Below, in pieces: positions 18,189 to 26,549 of a stretch of 64,000 bases of DNA. Every line of letters starts with the position of its first letter. Position 1 is the first letter of the stretch. Both the position numbers and the translations under genes were made by a program. The notes under the pieces are model-generated. The model saw only the letters and a list, made by a program, of their open reading frames with translations, had not been told where the DNA came from and searched no databases. Source of the stretch: Bradyrhizobium erythrophlei. GTDB taxonomy: Bacteria > Pseudomonadota > Alphaproteobacteria > Rhizobiales > Xanthobacteraceae. The stretch lies in assembly GCF_900142985.1 (NCBI RefSeq), contig NZ_LT670849.1:2046001-2110000 (forward strand). Reading direction: 5' to 3'.

Positions 18189-18989
18189 CTAGACAGCCAG
18201 ATTCGCCAATATCTCGTTGCAGGAAACGGAAAAGGAGAATGCGAATCGATAGCCGCGTCCGACCTTGATCGGGCCCAGCATGTCGAGATCTTCGCCGTGC
18301 ACTTCGGGAAAGATCAGTTCCGCCGAGCCGATCCATCCGTTGGTGATCATGACGTTGTCCATGATGCACAGGACCAGTTCGTCCACGACCGGTTTGTCGT
18401 GGGCGCCGGCGCAGAGCCGCGGAAAATATCGCCGGGTCACGACAGGTCGATCGAACAGACCATCGAGCCGATCCACCTCTTCGCGCAATGTTAACCGGGC
18501 GTCTGCAAGCCGCTGCCCATGGGCAGAGACGCAACCGGCAAGTCGACCATTGCGGCCGAGAGGTGGCGATGCTGCACTTTGGGCAGCAAAAGTCCGGGTC
18601 TGGTGAACGACGCCAAGCTTTCTTGGATACCCCTGGACCCAGCCCATCATGATCGCCGCGTCGTTGTCGGTGTAGGCGTATGGGCACCAGGCTATCTGCG
18701 AACCGCGCCACGTGGCGTCAAGCAGAACGAGGAACTCGCGGCTCTGGTAGCGCGCGGGATCAAGATATTCGTCACCGTTTGCCGTAAATTGGCAATCGGC
18801 GAAAATCGCGACAGAGCGTCCATTGCTCCGCGCATCCAGCTCAACCTCTTGGGGAAGCATGGTGGCGGACACTTCCGGATCGCTCCAGAACTCCACCGCC
18901 AGCACATCGGCTGCGTAGTGCCATGGCGGCGGGGGAGTTAAAGCCGCGGTCCCCCGCGGCGACCGCGGGACCGCAAAACCCTTGAGCAT
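18189..18989 (-). CDS. Acetoacetate decarboxylase-family protein with Arg at the Schiff-base position (paralogue 2)
   Basis: 266 residues, MLKGFAVPRSPRG, collinear with paralogues 1 and 3. The catalytic segment reads QGYPRKLGVV: the first lysine of the PKK pair, the Schiff-base lysine in the Clostridium enzyme, is Arg (codon AGA), while the second lysine is kept. Amine catalysis of the classical kind should therefore be lost, unless the second lysine serves. The Glu equivalent to E76 is present in SREFLVL. It is either a repurposed family member or a non-catalytic partner. It is the first gene of the minus-strand set ADC2-ADC1-poxB and diverges from the small exported protein at 19312. Confidence 0.82.
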   Translation of the reverse strand: MLKGFAVPRSPRGTAALTPPPPWHYAADVLAVEFWSDPEVSATMLPQEVELDARSNGRSVAIFADCQFTANGDEYLDPARYQSREFLVLLDATWRGSQIAWCPYAYTDNDAAIMMGWVQGYPRKLGVVHQTRTFAAQSAASPPLGRNGRLAGCVSAHGQRLADARLTLREEVDRLDGLFDRPVVTRRYFPRLCAGAHDKPVVDELVLCIMDNVMITNGWIGSAELIFPEVHGEDLDMLGPIKVGRGYRFAFSFSVSCNEILANLAV

Positions 18990-19311
18990 GAGACGATCCT
19001 ATGCACCGGCGATCACTCGCTAAGCCGTCAAAATTGCGCTGAAAAATCTTAGGCTCGCCGGAATACCGATCTTGTCGTTCCATGCCGTAAATTGGCGAAT
19101 ACTGCCCGCACAAGTTGCGACAAAATCACACCGGCACGGCGCAGCCGGAAAGCAAAGGCCGCTCGCTTCGATGGGCAACGGGCAGTGATCATTCCAGGTG
19201 TTCGCGGCGCAGCCGGAGCGGAAAACGATTGAAGCAGTTTTGAACAAGCACTCGCACGACCGTTCCTCCTATACCCGTGCGAGTCCCGCACGCCAGTTTG
19301 GAGAAACGACG
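18990..19311. other. Divergent intergenic region
   Basis: 322 bp between the divergent starts of ADC-like gene 2 and the exported protein at 19312. It should contain both promoters. I see no recognised operator, no FixK box and no credible short gene. Confidence 0.35.
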
Positions 19312-19671
19312 ATGGTAAAATTCCTGATGACCGCCGCACTCGCGGGCAGTCTCGCTGGTCTGACCTCCATCGCCGAGGCACGCTCGGTCTATGACGGGTC
19401 TTGGGACCTTCTCTTCGTGACGCAACGTGGCACGTGCGACCCGAACTACAGTTTTACGGTCATCATCAACGACGGAATCGTCACGCATCCGAACCTTGTC
19501 AGGCTCAAAGGTTATGTCGCGTCCTCGGGCGCGGTACGTGCCTCCGTAACGGTCCAGGACAAGTACGCTTCCGGCTCCGGCAGGCTCTCTGACAAAACCG
19601 GGCGCGGCACCTGGCGGGGATACTCGGGCACCGCGCGCTGCTCAGGTTATTGGACCGCTCAGCGGAACTGA
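19312..19671 (+). CDS. Small exported protein of unknown function
   Basis: 119 residues. The start MVKFLMTAALAGSLAGLTSIAEA is a clear Sec signal peptide with an Ala-x-Ala-type cleavage site. The mature part has two Cys (GTCDPNYSF and ARCSGYW), which could form a disulphide in the periplasm, and a Ser/Gly-rich end. I chose the ATG at 19312 (GGAGAA site 7 bases before) over an earlier in-frame start because it places the signal peptide first. I do not recognise a named family, although similar short exported proteins are frequent in Bradyrhizobium. No operon partner is evident; the next gene starts 36 bp downstream. Confidence 0.72.
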   Translation: MVKFLMTAALAGSLAGLTSIAEARSVYDGSWDLLFVTQRGTCDPNYSFTVIINDGIVTHPNLVRLKGYVASSGAVRASVTVQDKYASGSGRLSDKTGRGTWRGYSGTARCSGYWTAQRN

Positions 19672-19707
19672 TGATTTTGGGAGACCCGCAGCGGTGGAAA
19701 TTGACGA

Positions 19708-20157
19708 ATGGATGGCTCAATTATCTCTGCGCTCGCCGCCCTGACCGGAGCAGTCGTCGGCAGCTTGACGAGCGGCATCGCAAACTGGATCAACCATCGG
19801 AGCCAGCTCCGCGCCCAATGGCTTAATCATGAAAGGAATCGCCGGCAGATCCTCTACAAGGATTTCATTGAGGAGGCTTCCAAGTGCCACATCGATGCGC
19901 TACAGCACAATGAAGCGGACATTCCCGGTCTGGTCGGTCTCTATGCGAAGCTGAGCAGGATGAGGGTCTTGTCTTCCCCGCAAGTGATCGAAAATGCCGA
20001 GATAGTTACACGAAAAATTCTGGATACCTATCTGGAGCCCGAAAAGAGCTTTTTCGAACTGCGAGAAATGGCTATCGATGGCACCATTGATTTGTTGCGC
20101 GGCTTCAGCTCTGCCTGCCACGATGAATTTGAAGACATAAAGACGCGACAGCTTTAG
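19708..20157 (+). CDS. Small membrane-anchored protein of unknown function
   Basis: 149 residues. The N-terminus MDGSIISALAALTGAVVGSLTSGIANW forms one glycine-rich membrane segment. It is followed by a basic stretch (NHRSQLRAQWLNHERNRRQ) and a helical cytoplasmic domain that may form coiled coils. The layout resembles many short single-pass proteins of unknown role. It lies 36 bp after the exported protein on the same strand and is probably co-transcribed. It is convergent with the third ADC-like gene, with a perfect 14-bp palindrome between them. Confidence 0.7.
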   Translation: MDGSIISALAALTGAVVGSLTSGIANWINHRSQLRAQWLNHERNRRQILYKDFIEEASKCHIDALQHNEADIPGLVGLYAKLSRMRVLSSPQVIENAEIVTRKILDTYLEPEKSFFELREMAIDGTIDLLRGFSSACHDEFEDIKTRQL

Positions 20158-20201
20158 CGTCGCGCCAGATCGGCCACCACATGCGGGACCAGCCGCCCCA
20201 C

Positions 20202-20215
20202 CCGGTCATGACCGG
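20202..20215. repeat. Short perfect palindrome between convergent genes
   Basis: CCGGTCATGACCGG is a perfect 14-bp palindrome just after the convergent stop codons. It has no loop and no T-run, so it is not a good intrinsic terminator. It may be chance. Confidence 0.25.
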
Positions 20216-20218
20216 AAG

Positions 20219-21019
20219 CTAGCGCACGTAGTTCTTCAGGATGCGGAGGTCCGTCACCGAATACGACATTCCAAGCCGGTAGCCACGTCCGACCCGTTTC
20301 GGAGCGAGCGAATGCAGGTCCTCACCCTGGACCTCGGGGATCCTGAGTTCGGCCGACCCTGCCCAAACGTCCACGACCGCAAGATCGTCGGTGAGCGACA
20401 TCGTCAGCTCATCCACCGCAGGTTTTTCCTGCAGACCCGCCGAGAGCTGGGGGAAATAGCGGCGCATCACCGTCGGGCGATTGAATATAGCGGCCGGGTT
20501 TTCGGCCTTTTCCTCCAGCTGAATACGCGCCGTCACGAGCCGTTCGCCATGAGCGGCGAGGCTTCCGCCGAAGCGGCTGCCCTTCGCGAGCGGAGCGGCC
20601 GCGGCGCTCGGCGCGGAGAAGCTTCGCGTCTGGAAGACGCTGCCCAGCTTCTTCGGAAAGCCCTGGGCCCAGCCGCGCGCGATCGCGGCGTCATTGTCAA
20701 CGAAGATGTAGGGACAATAGTTGATTGGCTTGCCGTCGAAGACAGCTTCCACCAAAACAAATGCTTCCCGGTATTGATACCGGGCGGGGTCCGTGTGCTC
20801 GTCGTTGGAGCCCGTGAATTGCCAATCGAGAAACCAGACAAATGAGCGCCCGTTCGACTTTGCGTCAGACGAAACACCTGGCGGGAGGAGAGCCGTCACG
20901 GCTTCAGAATCGGCCCAGTACTCGACGACAAGACAGTCGCTGGAATAGTGCCACGGGGGAAGACTTACGAGAGGCGACAATCCCTGTGGCGTAAGAGGAA
21001 CGGAAAATCCCTTCAGCAT
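20219..21019 (-). CDS. Acetoacetate decarboxylase-family protein (paralogue 3)
   Basis: 266 residues from MLKGFSVPLTPQG. The start at 21019 matches the two paralogues and has a GAGGTG site; the upstream open extension is not family sequence. The catalytic segment is QGFPKKLGSV with both lysines. The Glu in YREAFVLVEA and the motif CPYIFVDNDAAIARGW are conserved among the three. Paralogue 3 is separated from the other two by two plus-strand genes, so it has its own promoter. As with paralogue 1, the reaction could be acetoacetate decarboxylation or another Schiff-base reaction on an oxo-acid. Confidence 0.85.
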   Translation of the reverse strand: MLKGFSVPLTPQGLSPLVSLPPWHYSSDCLVVEYWADSEAVTALLPPGVSSDAKSNGRSFVWFLDWQFTGSNDEHTDPARYQYREAFVLVEAVFDGKPINYCPYIFVDNDAAIARGWAQGFPKKLGSVFQTRSFSAPSAAAAPLAKGSRFGGSLAAHGERLVTARIQLEEKAENPAAIFNRPTVMRRYFPQLSAGLQEKPAVDELTMSLTDDLAVVDVWAGSAELRIPEVQGEDLHSLAPKRVGRGYRLGMSYSVTDLRILKNYVR

Positions 21020-21544
21020 TGGACACCTCGATATTGGACGCTGGCCGATCTCGTAGAGGTTTTTGCCGCAAACCATCGCTGCGTTGACGCGATACCGAGC
21101 TCTGGACATGGCTCAGTTCTCCAGGGAACCGTTGGAGATCGCGACGTCGCAGATTTGCCTGATCTCAATCGCTTCCATGAGAATAGCGCCGAGACCGCTG
21201 CGAGATTGGATTGCAGTGCTGTCGTTTGTAGATGCGAAGCACGGCCTTTCCGCGTCGCTTCCACAAGCGAAATTCGACAGTGCGCCCGCGAGCTACCGCC
21301 ATCGCGGCGGCTCGATCACGGATGTCAACATCGGCACAAACCCAGCTTCCTCAAGCTCGAAAGATTCTTACAGCACCGCGTTGTCCGCAGCCGCCATGCT
21401 GTCGTGGCCATCGGTGCTCTTGGCAGCGCTTCAGATCGAAGATCTCCGCCTGTCCCTCTTCCGTCGTCTCTTCCCGCATCTGTTCCAGAAGGTCGCCGTC
21501 TCGGGTGTCTGCGTCGCCTAGGTCACCGGACACGAGTCTTCGCG
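21020..21544. other. Gene-poor interval upstream of ADC-like gene 3
   Basis: 525 bp with no confident gene. On the minus strand a protein-like stretch of 59 codons ends at 21113-21115 (AIQSRSGLGAILMEAIEIRQ), but an in-frame TAG at 21293-21295 separates it from the nearest plausible ATG. It may be a decayed small gene. The promoter of ADC-like gene 3 must lie near 21020-21100. Confidence 0.3.
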
Positions 21545-22054
21545 TCACTGCGCCGGCTTTGCCAGTTCTTCGAGAATGTTGATCTTCGGCTCATCTCCGA
21601 CGATGAGATCGCCGGGGCGCATGTCGGCCGGGCAGGCACCCAGCCATTTGCCCTCGCGGCCACCGCTATATTCGCCTTCGCCTTTGAGTGCCGGTTCAAG
21701 ACGAGTCCTGACTTCGATGCGATAGGCGGCGTCACCTGCAAAGGTTATCTTGGCGCGCGATATGGTCTTGAAGTCGGCCACGGCGGCTTCGCAGACCAGC
21801 TCCCGCGTGAACTGTGGCGAGTAGAACGCGAAGAAAAGCGGAGGATCGCAGGCATCGTAGAGAGCGGCGAGCGTCTCGTCCGTGGTGGTATCGATGCACA
21901 TCCTGGCGGGATTCTGCTTCAGCGGGGATTGCGACGCCTTCACGTCGTTAGAATACCAGCGCAACTCCCAGAGGCCTGGCTTTCGCCTCACCAGCTCGTC
22001 GGCTTGCGCAATTTCCGCCGAAAAGGCGAGCAGCATGACTGCGAGCCAACGCAT
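21545..22054 (-). CDS. Exported DUF3617-type protein
   Basis: 169 residues. MRWLAVMLLAFSAEIAQA is a signal peptide. The mature protein starts with RRKPGLWELRWYSN, the opening motif typical of DUF3617, and contains Cys residues at PARMCID, YDACDPP and RELVCEA as expected for this periplasmic family. The function of the family is not established. It stands alone: about 490 bp separate its stop from the next coding start on the same strand, and an A/T-rich upstream region (22100-22170) may hold its promoter. Confidence 0.75.
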   Translation of the reverse strand: MRWLAVMLLAFSAEIAQADELVRRKPGLWELRWYSNDVKASQSPLKQNPARMCIDTTTDETLAALYDACDPPLFFAFYSPQFTRELVCEAAVADFKTISRAKITFAGDAAYRIEVRTRLEPALKGEGEYSGGREGKWLGACPADMRPGDLIVGDEPKINILEELAKPAQ

Positions 22055-22352
22055 TTTGTGTTTGCGAGCTTCGTGCGAGGTGCGGTGAGACGGCGCAAAA
22101 AAAGAAATGAATGGTGCCCAGGGGCGGCTTTTTATATATCCGACAAAATTGATTTTTATAGATTTTTAATGAGCGGCGACATAACGATACCAACGCCGGT
22201 ACCAACTTTTTCGAACTGCGACCCTGTAGTGCGCAGCCGCAGTGACAAACTTCGTTGATCAGCCGCACAGCGCGATCGACGGCCCGCAACAGGGCGAAAT
22301 CATCAACTTAGCCGACCGCCGCGCGATGAATTCGCGCGACGCCTAAGTCAAG
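22055..22352. other. A/T-rich intergenic region
   Basis: Nearly 300 bp, with an A/T-rich core at 22125-22170 that contrasts with the surrounding GC content. It is probably the promoter of the DUF3617 gene. No coding region is supported. Confidence 0.35.
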
Positions 22353-22706
22353 TTGTTGATGGATTTAGGGCCCGACGCAATTTTGGAACACTTTGAGGCA
22401 CTCAACAGAGCGCCCTCGCGGCAAAGCGAATTGCCTTATCTCGTCATGCCCGTGCATCATGACGTACGTCCCGTGGTCAAGCAGCTCGCGGATTGCCGCG
22501 ATGAGAGCAGCCTAATTTTTTGGCCTCGAAAGCTGGGATTCCCAACTCGTGGTGGCGTCCTCGATTCGGCGTTTCTTGGACTCGCACAGGCCGATTCGCA
22601 AGGTAACTTGAACGTCAGCAAATTCGGGCCACGGTTGGCGAGCCGGCGATTGTATCAACATCGCCAGAACGCCAAGAAGATGGCGTTTGTCGGAACATTC
22701 ACGTAG
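22353..22706 (+). pseudogene. Remnant of an acyl-CoA:acetate / 3-ketoacid CoA-transferase
   Basis: The translation contains [19 protein letters not shown] followed by SKFGPRLA, and after a short garbled stretch [13 protein letters not shown]. This matches the fused CoA-transferase family (propionate CoA-transferase/YdiF type: [36 protein letters not shown]). The glycine-rich part between RLA and QNAKK is recovered only in another frame (RAGDCINIA), so at least two compensating frameshifts are present. The upstream part is poorly conserved and the rest of the ~520-residue protein is missing. It is a decayed copy. An intact two-subunit CoA-transferase is at 46355-47661. Confidence 0.65.
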
Positions 22707-22861
22707 CGCCAACTCAGCGCCGCGATCGAGAGTGGGTTGGCGCCGTATATTTTCGACACCCCAGAGGAGGCATCCGCGCATTTCGCATCCGTACGGGAGT
22801 CGGCCGGGACATTGTCAGTTGGTCCAAAGCGCGTCTTCGTGCCTAAAATTCCGGGTATCGA

Positions 22862-22875
22862 TTGATTCAGATCAA
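22862..22875 (+). promoter_or_regulatory. FixK/FNR-type box (DUF1275-SulP unit)
   Basis: TTGATTCAGATCAA, perfect TTGAT-N4-ATCAA. Its centre is 41.5 bp before the ATG at 22910, so a class II start site would coincide with the start codon. Confidence 0.75.
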
Positions 22876-22909
22876 GCCCGCCGTTGGCGAATGCCGCGTC
22901 TATCGGCCG

Positions 22910-23617
22910 ATGAGCTCAACCGTATCCTCACTGCGTGCCGCTCCGCCTGGGCGCCCCGAAGAAGGCTTACTGGTCGCCCTGAGTTTTGCCGCGGGCTATG
23001 TCGACTCCTACACCTGGATCATCCACGGTGTTTTGGCCAACGTGCAGACGGCCAACCTGGTGTTCTTGTGGGTGAATGCCACGGCGGGGCAATGGCAGCA
23101 AGCATTCCAATTCGTCCCACCGCTGTTCGCCTTCATGATCGGGGTCGTAATCGCCTCACGGCTTCAGCGAGCAGCCGGTGCTCGAGCCGGCCAGCTTAGC
23201 CTGCTTGTCGAGGTCGCGATGCTGATCCTAATCAGCGTCCTGCACAACCGTGTACCGGAGGTTGTGGGCACACTTGGCATCTCAATGGTCGCCGCCATGC
23301 AGGCATCGATTTTCACCAAGGTCGAAGGCTCGGTCTACAGTTCAGTTATGATCACAGGTAATTTGCGCCAGGCGATAGACGGAGCTTTCGCGCTTGTAGC
23401 CGGAGATCCGCAACACGGGCTGCTGCGAAAATCCTGCATCTACATGGGCGTTTGCACCATGTTCGGAACAGGGGCGGCTGCCGGCGCCTTCGTGACGGAA
23501 CGGGTGCCAACGCTCACCCTCATCGTTCCGATTGCGGCGTTGCTGCTGGTCCTGTTGATCTGCGCAAGATGGCGCTCGGTTGAAAATAGCGTAGGGCTGA
23601 TCAGGAGGCGACGGTGA
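22910..23617 (+). CDS. YoaK/DUF1275-family membrane protein
   Basis: 235 residues with about six hydrophobic segments. The opening LLVALSFAAGYVDSYTW is the DUF1275 hallmark, followed by GVLANVQTANLVFLWV and SSVMITGNLRQAIDG, both typical of the family. Members are inner-membrane proteins of uncertain transport function. I chose the ATG at 22910 (MSSTVSS) because earlier in-frame codons lie in the FixK box. The gene overlaps the SulP gene by four bases (GTGA), so the two are translationally coupled. This pairing suggests a shared role in anion movement under low oxygen (inference). The end RWRSVENSVGLIRRRR is strongly basic and cytoplasmic. Confidence 0.85.
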   Translation: MSSTVSSLRAAPPGRPEEGLLVALSFAAGYVDSYTWIIHGVLANVQTANLVFLWVNATAGQWQQAFQFVPPLFAFMIGVVIASRLQRAAGARAGQLSLLVEVAMLILISVLHNRVPEVVGTLGISMVAAMQASIFTKVEGSVYSSVMITGNLRQAIDGAFALVAGDPQHGLLRKSCIYMGVCTMFGTGAAAGAFVTERVPTLTLIVPIAALLLVLLICARWRSVENSVGLIRRRR

Positions 23618-25287
23618 CACTGAACCCGCCTGGATTGTTTCCGCCCGCCCAGTGGCTCGCAGAATACCGCGCTTCCTGGCTGGGCCCGGACATTGTCGCA
23701 GGTGTAACCCTTGCTGCCTATGCGATCCCGGTCTCGCTCGCTTATGCGACGCTCGCGGGCTTGCCGCCGCAGATCGGGATCTATGGCTATATGCTCGGCG
23801 GCATTGGCTACGCGTTGCTCGGCTCATCCCGGCAACTCGCAGCGGGCCCGACCTCTGCGATCTCGCTGATGATCGCGGCAGCAGTCGGGCCGCTGGCCGC
23901 AGGAGATGCGGTCCGCTATGGGCAAATTGCCAGCCTCGCTGCCTTTGCGGTCGCGCTGCTCTGCCTGATCGCATGGCTGTTCAGGCTTAGCATGCTGGTC
24001 CGCCTCATCAGCGACAGTATCCTCGTAGGCTTTAAGGCCGGCGCAGGGCTCACCATCGTCATGACACAACTGCCAAGCCTGTTTGGGGTCGCGGGCGGCG
24101 GCCGCAATTTCTTCGATCGAGCGGTCAAGCTTGCCGGGCAGCTCGGCGATATGCACGTGATCGTAGTGGCGATTGGCCTTGCAGCTATCGCGCTGTTGCT
24201 GCTTGGCGCACGTTTCTTGCCGGGAAAACCGGCCGGGCTCGCTGTTGTCGTCTTGTCTATCCTTATTGCGACAGTCTTCGGGCTGCCAGGATTGGGCGTT
24301 GCCGTCACCGGAGAAATACCGAAAGGGCTGCCGAGCGTTGCGATGCCTACCTTTGGCTTGCTGGAATTCGACGAACTGTTTCCGCTGGCCGCTGGCGTCC
24401 TCTTGCTCGCCTATGTCGAAGGAGTTTCCGCGGCACGAAGCTTTGCTGCCAAGCATGGCTGTCCACTCGACGTGCGGCAGGAATTCTTGGGACTTGGTGC
24501 GGCCAATCTGGCGGTGTCGCTCGGTCATGGCTATCCGGTCGCGGGCGGGCTGTCGCAATCCGCCGTGAATGACCAAGCTGGCGCGAAAACGCCGCTCGCG
24601 CTCGTCATCTGCTCGATCACGCTCGCGGTCTGCCTGGTGTTCCTGACCGGTCTGTTGACGAATCTGCCCAAGGCGGTGCTGGGGGCCATCGTCTTCACGG
24701 CGGTCTACAAGCTTGTCGATGTTGCGGCGCTCGTCCGCATGTGGCGAATCAGCCGGATCGATTTCTATGCCGCCGCTATCGCGCTGCTCTCGGTACTGCT
24801 GCTCGGCATTTTGCAGGGCATTTTGCTGGCAGCTCTCGCCTCGATCTTCCTACTGCTGGCGCGCGCCTCGCAGCCGAATGTCGCGATCCTAGGCCGATTG
24901 CCGGGAACCGGCCGCTATGCCGACCGAGCCCGGAATCCGGATGTCGAGCCGCTCGTGGGCATTATCGCATTTCGTCCTGAAGCCTCGCTGCTTTATATCA
25001 ATGCCGAAACCATCATGGAGACAGTTCTAGCAAGAGTTCGTGCGGTGCCGGACGTTAAACTCGTCGTCTGCGGCCTCTCCTCTTCGCCGTTCATCGATTT
25101 GGCGGGCGCTAAGATGTTGCACGACCTTCATTCGGAGCTCGCCTCGATTAACATCGCCTTCCAGATCGTCGGCGCGCGCGGGCAGGTCCGCGACGTCCTG
25201 CAAGCAGATGGTCTCGCGGAAAAGACCGACAGCGCCAACTGGACCAGGCGAATGGATAGTTTGCTTGGTGATCTGAAGCTCAGTTGA
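23614..25287 (+). CDS. SulP-family anion permease with STAS domain
   Basis: 557 residues, GTG start overlapping the previous stop. The N-terminal sulphate-transporter core contains WLGPDIVAGVTLAAYAIPVSLAY, broken by loops typical of SulP, then LAAGPTSAISLMIA and the conserved PVAGGLSQSAVND. A C-terminal STAS domain occupies about 440-550 (LVGIIAFRPEASLLYINAE; SSPFIDLAGAKML). The family carries sulphate, bicarbonate, C4-dicarboxylates or other anions; the substrate cannot be told here. It is probably transcribed from the FixK box at 22862. Confidence 0.88.
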   Translation: MTLNPPGLFPPAQWLAEYRASWLGPDIVAGVTLAAYAIPVSLAYATLAGLPPQIGIYGYMLGGIGYALLGSSRQLAAGPTSAISLMIAAAVGPLAAGDAVRYGQIASLAAFAVALLCLIAWLFRLSMLVRLISDSILVGFKAGAGLTIVMTQLPSLFGVAGGGRNFFDRAVKLAGQLGDMHVIVVAIGLAAIALLLLGARFLPGKPAGLAVVVLSILIATVFGLPGLGVAVTGEIPKGLPSVAMPTFGLLEFDELFPLAAGVLLLAYVEGVSAARSFAAKHGCPLDVRQEFLGLGAANLAVSLGHGYPVAGGLSQSAVNDQAGAKTPLALVICSITLAVCLVFLTGLLTNLPKAVLGAIVFTAVYKLVDVAALVRMWRISRIDFYAAAIALLSVLLLGILQGILLAALASIFLLLARASQPNVAILGRLPGTGRYADRARNPDVEPLVGIIAFRPEASLLYINAETIMETVLARVRAVPDVKLVVCGLSSSPFIDLAGAKMLHDLHSELASINIAFQIVGARGQVRDVLQADGLAEKTDSANWTRRMDSLLGDLKLS

Positions 25288-25824
25288 TTTTGCTGGGAGG
25301 TATGCCGCGCGATCGATTGCCTGCGCTTACGCAGCGCTGCTCTCTGATCCAGGATGTACTTGCCAGCGGTTTCTCCGTCGCATGAATTTGGTGAAGATGG
25401 AAAATTCGACGAATCTGGTCTCAACGCCACCGCCCCGACCACAGGTAAACTTTGCGACCTTGCCAAACCTTCGACCGGACCGAGGTCGATTGGTCGCAGC
25501 GGCGCGAGCGTCGATGGCTTCAGGCCTCTGCCTGTTTGTAGGTTGGTGCTGGACAATCAGGGGGCCGGCTTAACGGCCAGTCTTGGCGCCTTTGCTGCGC
25601 TCTACGGCAGCGAACGCCCCTACCGCAACCGCGCGTTGCGACGGGCGTTAGTACAGCCACTTCGGACGTCAACCAGTTGCTTGTAGCACGTGCCTCGACA
25701 CGATGATTGGCTGCGAAGTCGGACTGGCCGTCCTGCTCGCTCGAAACTCGATTGATCCAGATCAAGTTCTGAGACGATTGGCAAATAAGACTGACCGCGT
25801 TGTGGCCCATGATGAGAAGCCACC
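25288..25824. other. Intergenic region with FixK box
   Basis: 537 bp between SulP and the small protein at 25825. Apart from the FixK box at 25752-25765 I see no convincing gene, and no clear terminator after SulP. Confidence 0.4.
25752..25765 (+). promoter_or_regulatory. FixK/FNR-type box (small protein at 25825)
   Basis: TTGATCCAGATCAA, perfect consensus. The centre is 66.5 bp before the ATG at 25825, leaving a leader of about 25 bases if the box sits at -41.5. Confidence 0.75.
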
Positions 25825-26124
25825 ATGAACCCGATTGTAACTTCAAGGTCTCTGGCAAGAAGTATCGATGGCGTTTACCGCGACGGCAGTTCTAGCCTCG
25901 TTAGAGCGCAACTAACGAGAAGATTGTTGCATGTCGACGAGCTGAGCAGCTCTAGTGAAAACATGTATGCCTTCGAAAGCGGCGATATTTCTTCATATGA
26001 GCACGCCGCGCGTCTCTATTCCGAGACAGCCAGGAAGACTACCAACCAGAAAACGAATACGTTTGTTGTGATCGCTTCACTCTGCGTAACCTCAATACCC
26101 GCAATGATGCGGACGTTACTTTGA
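25825..26124 (+). CDS. Small orphan protein with a C-terminal membrane segment
   Basis: 99 residues. I do not recognise a family. The N-terminal three-quarters are polar and rich in Ser and Arg; the last ~22 residues (NTFVVIASLCVTSIPAMM) form one hydrophobic segment, so it could be a tail-anchored membrane protein. The evidence for a real gene is its placement at the usual distance behind a perfect FixK box and a GAGAAG ribosome site 8 bases before the ATG. Base composition is less GC-rich than the neighbours, which may mean recent acquisition or a spurious frame. Confidence 0.5.
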   Translation: MNPIVTSRSLARSIDGVYRDGSSSLVRAQLTRRLLHVDELSSSSENMYAFESGDISSYEHAARLYSETARKTTNQKTNTFVVIASLCVTSIPAMMRTLL

Positions 26125-26549
26125 ATTGCCCAGTCTTGCATCATTGCCTCGGTCAGATCAGTACGCCGCATCTCGCGTGAGCCTAGGACAAGCAATCTCG
26201 ACGTTCCTCAAAGCTGGAGTGAACCAATGGCTGGGCTTCGCCGGTTCTGGCATCGGCGGACTGATGACTGCGGGCGCTGGTGTAGCAGCATGGATTGCCG
26301 CCCAAAGAAGAAGGCGCAGTCAGGACCGAGCCCCCCTTTCCGGCGATCTGCGTAAGCTGATAGCTGCGGTGGTTTCGAAAGTCGGGGTTGCCGGTTTGGT
26401 TGCAGTTCGGTTTGGCGCTGCGGGTTTCTTCAGTTGTGAAGTGATACGCCGCCGTGGGACTGCTAAGCACAATCCCTGTCAGAGACATTGTTCAACGACC
26501 AACATCGCCTCACGGGTCCGCCGAACGCTTCGACCCCGGCTCGCGCGCT
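26125..26549. other. Interval without a supported gene
   Basis: 425 bp. A plus-strand open frame from a TTG at 26126 contains one glycine-rich hydrophobic stretch, but it lacks a ribosome site and ends inside the convergent gene. I do not call it. No FixK box seen. Confidence 0.35.

Noticed and set aside
20948..22258. A 436-codon plus-strand open frame
   Set aside because: It runs antisense across the ADC-like gene start and the DUF3617 gene. Its translation is basic and without motif, while the minus-strand genes have clear family features.
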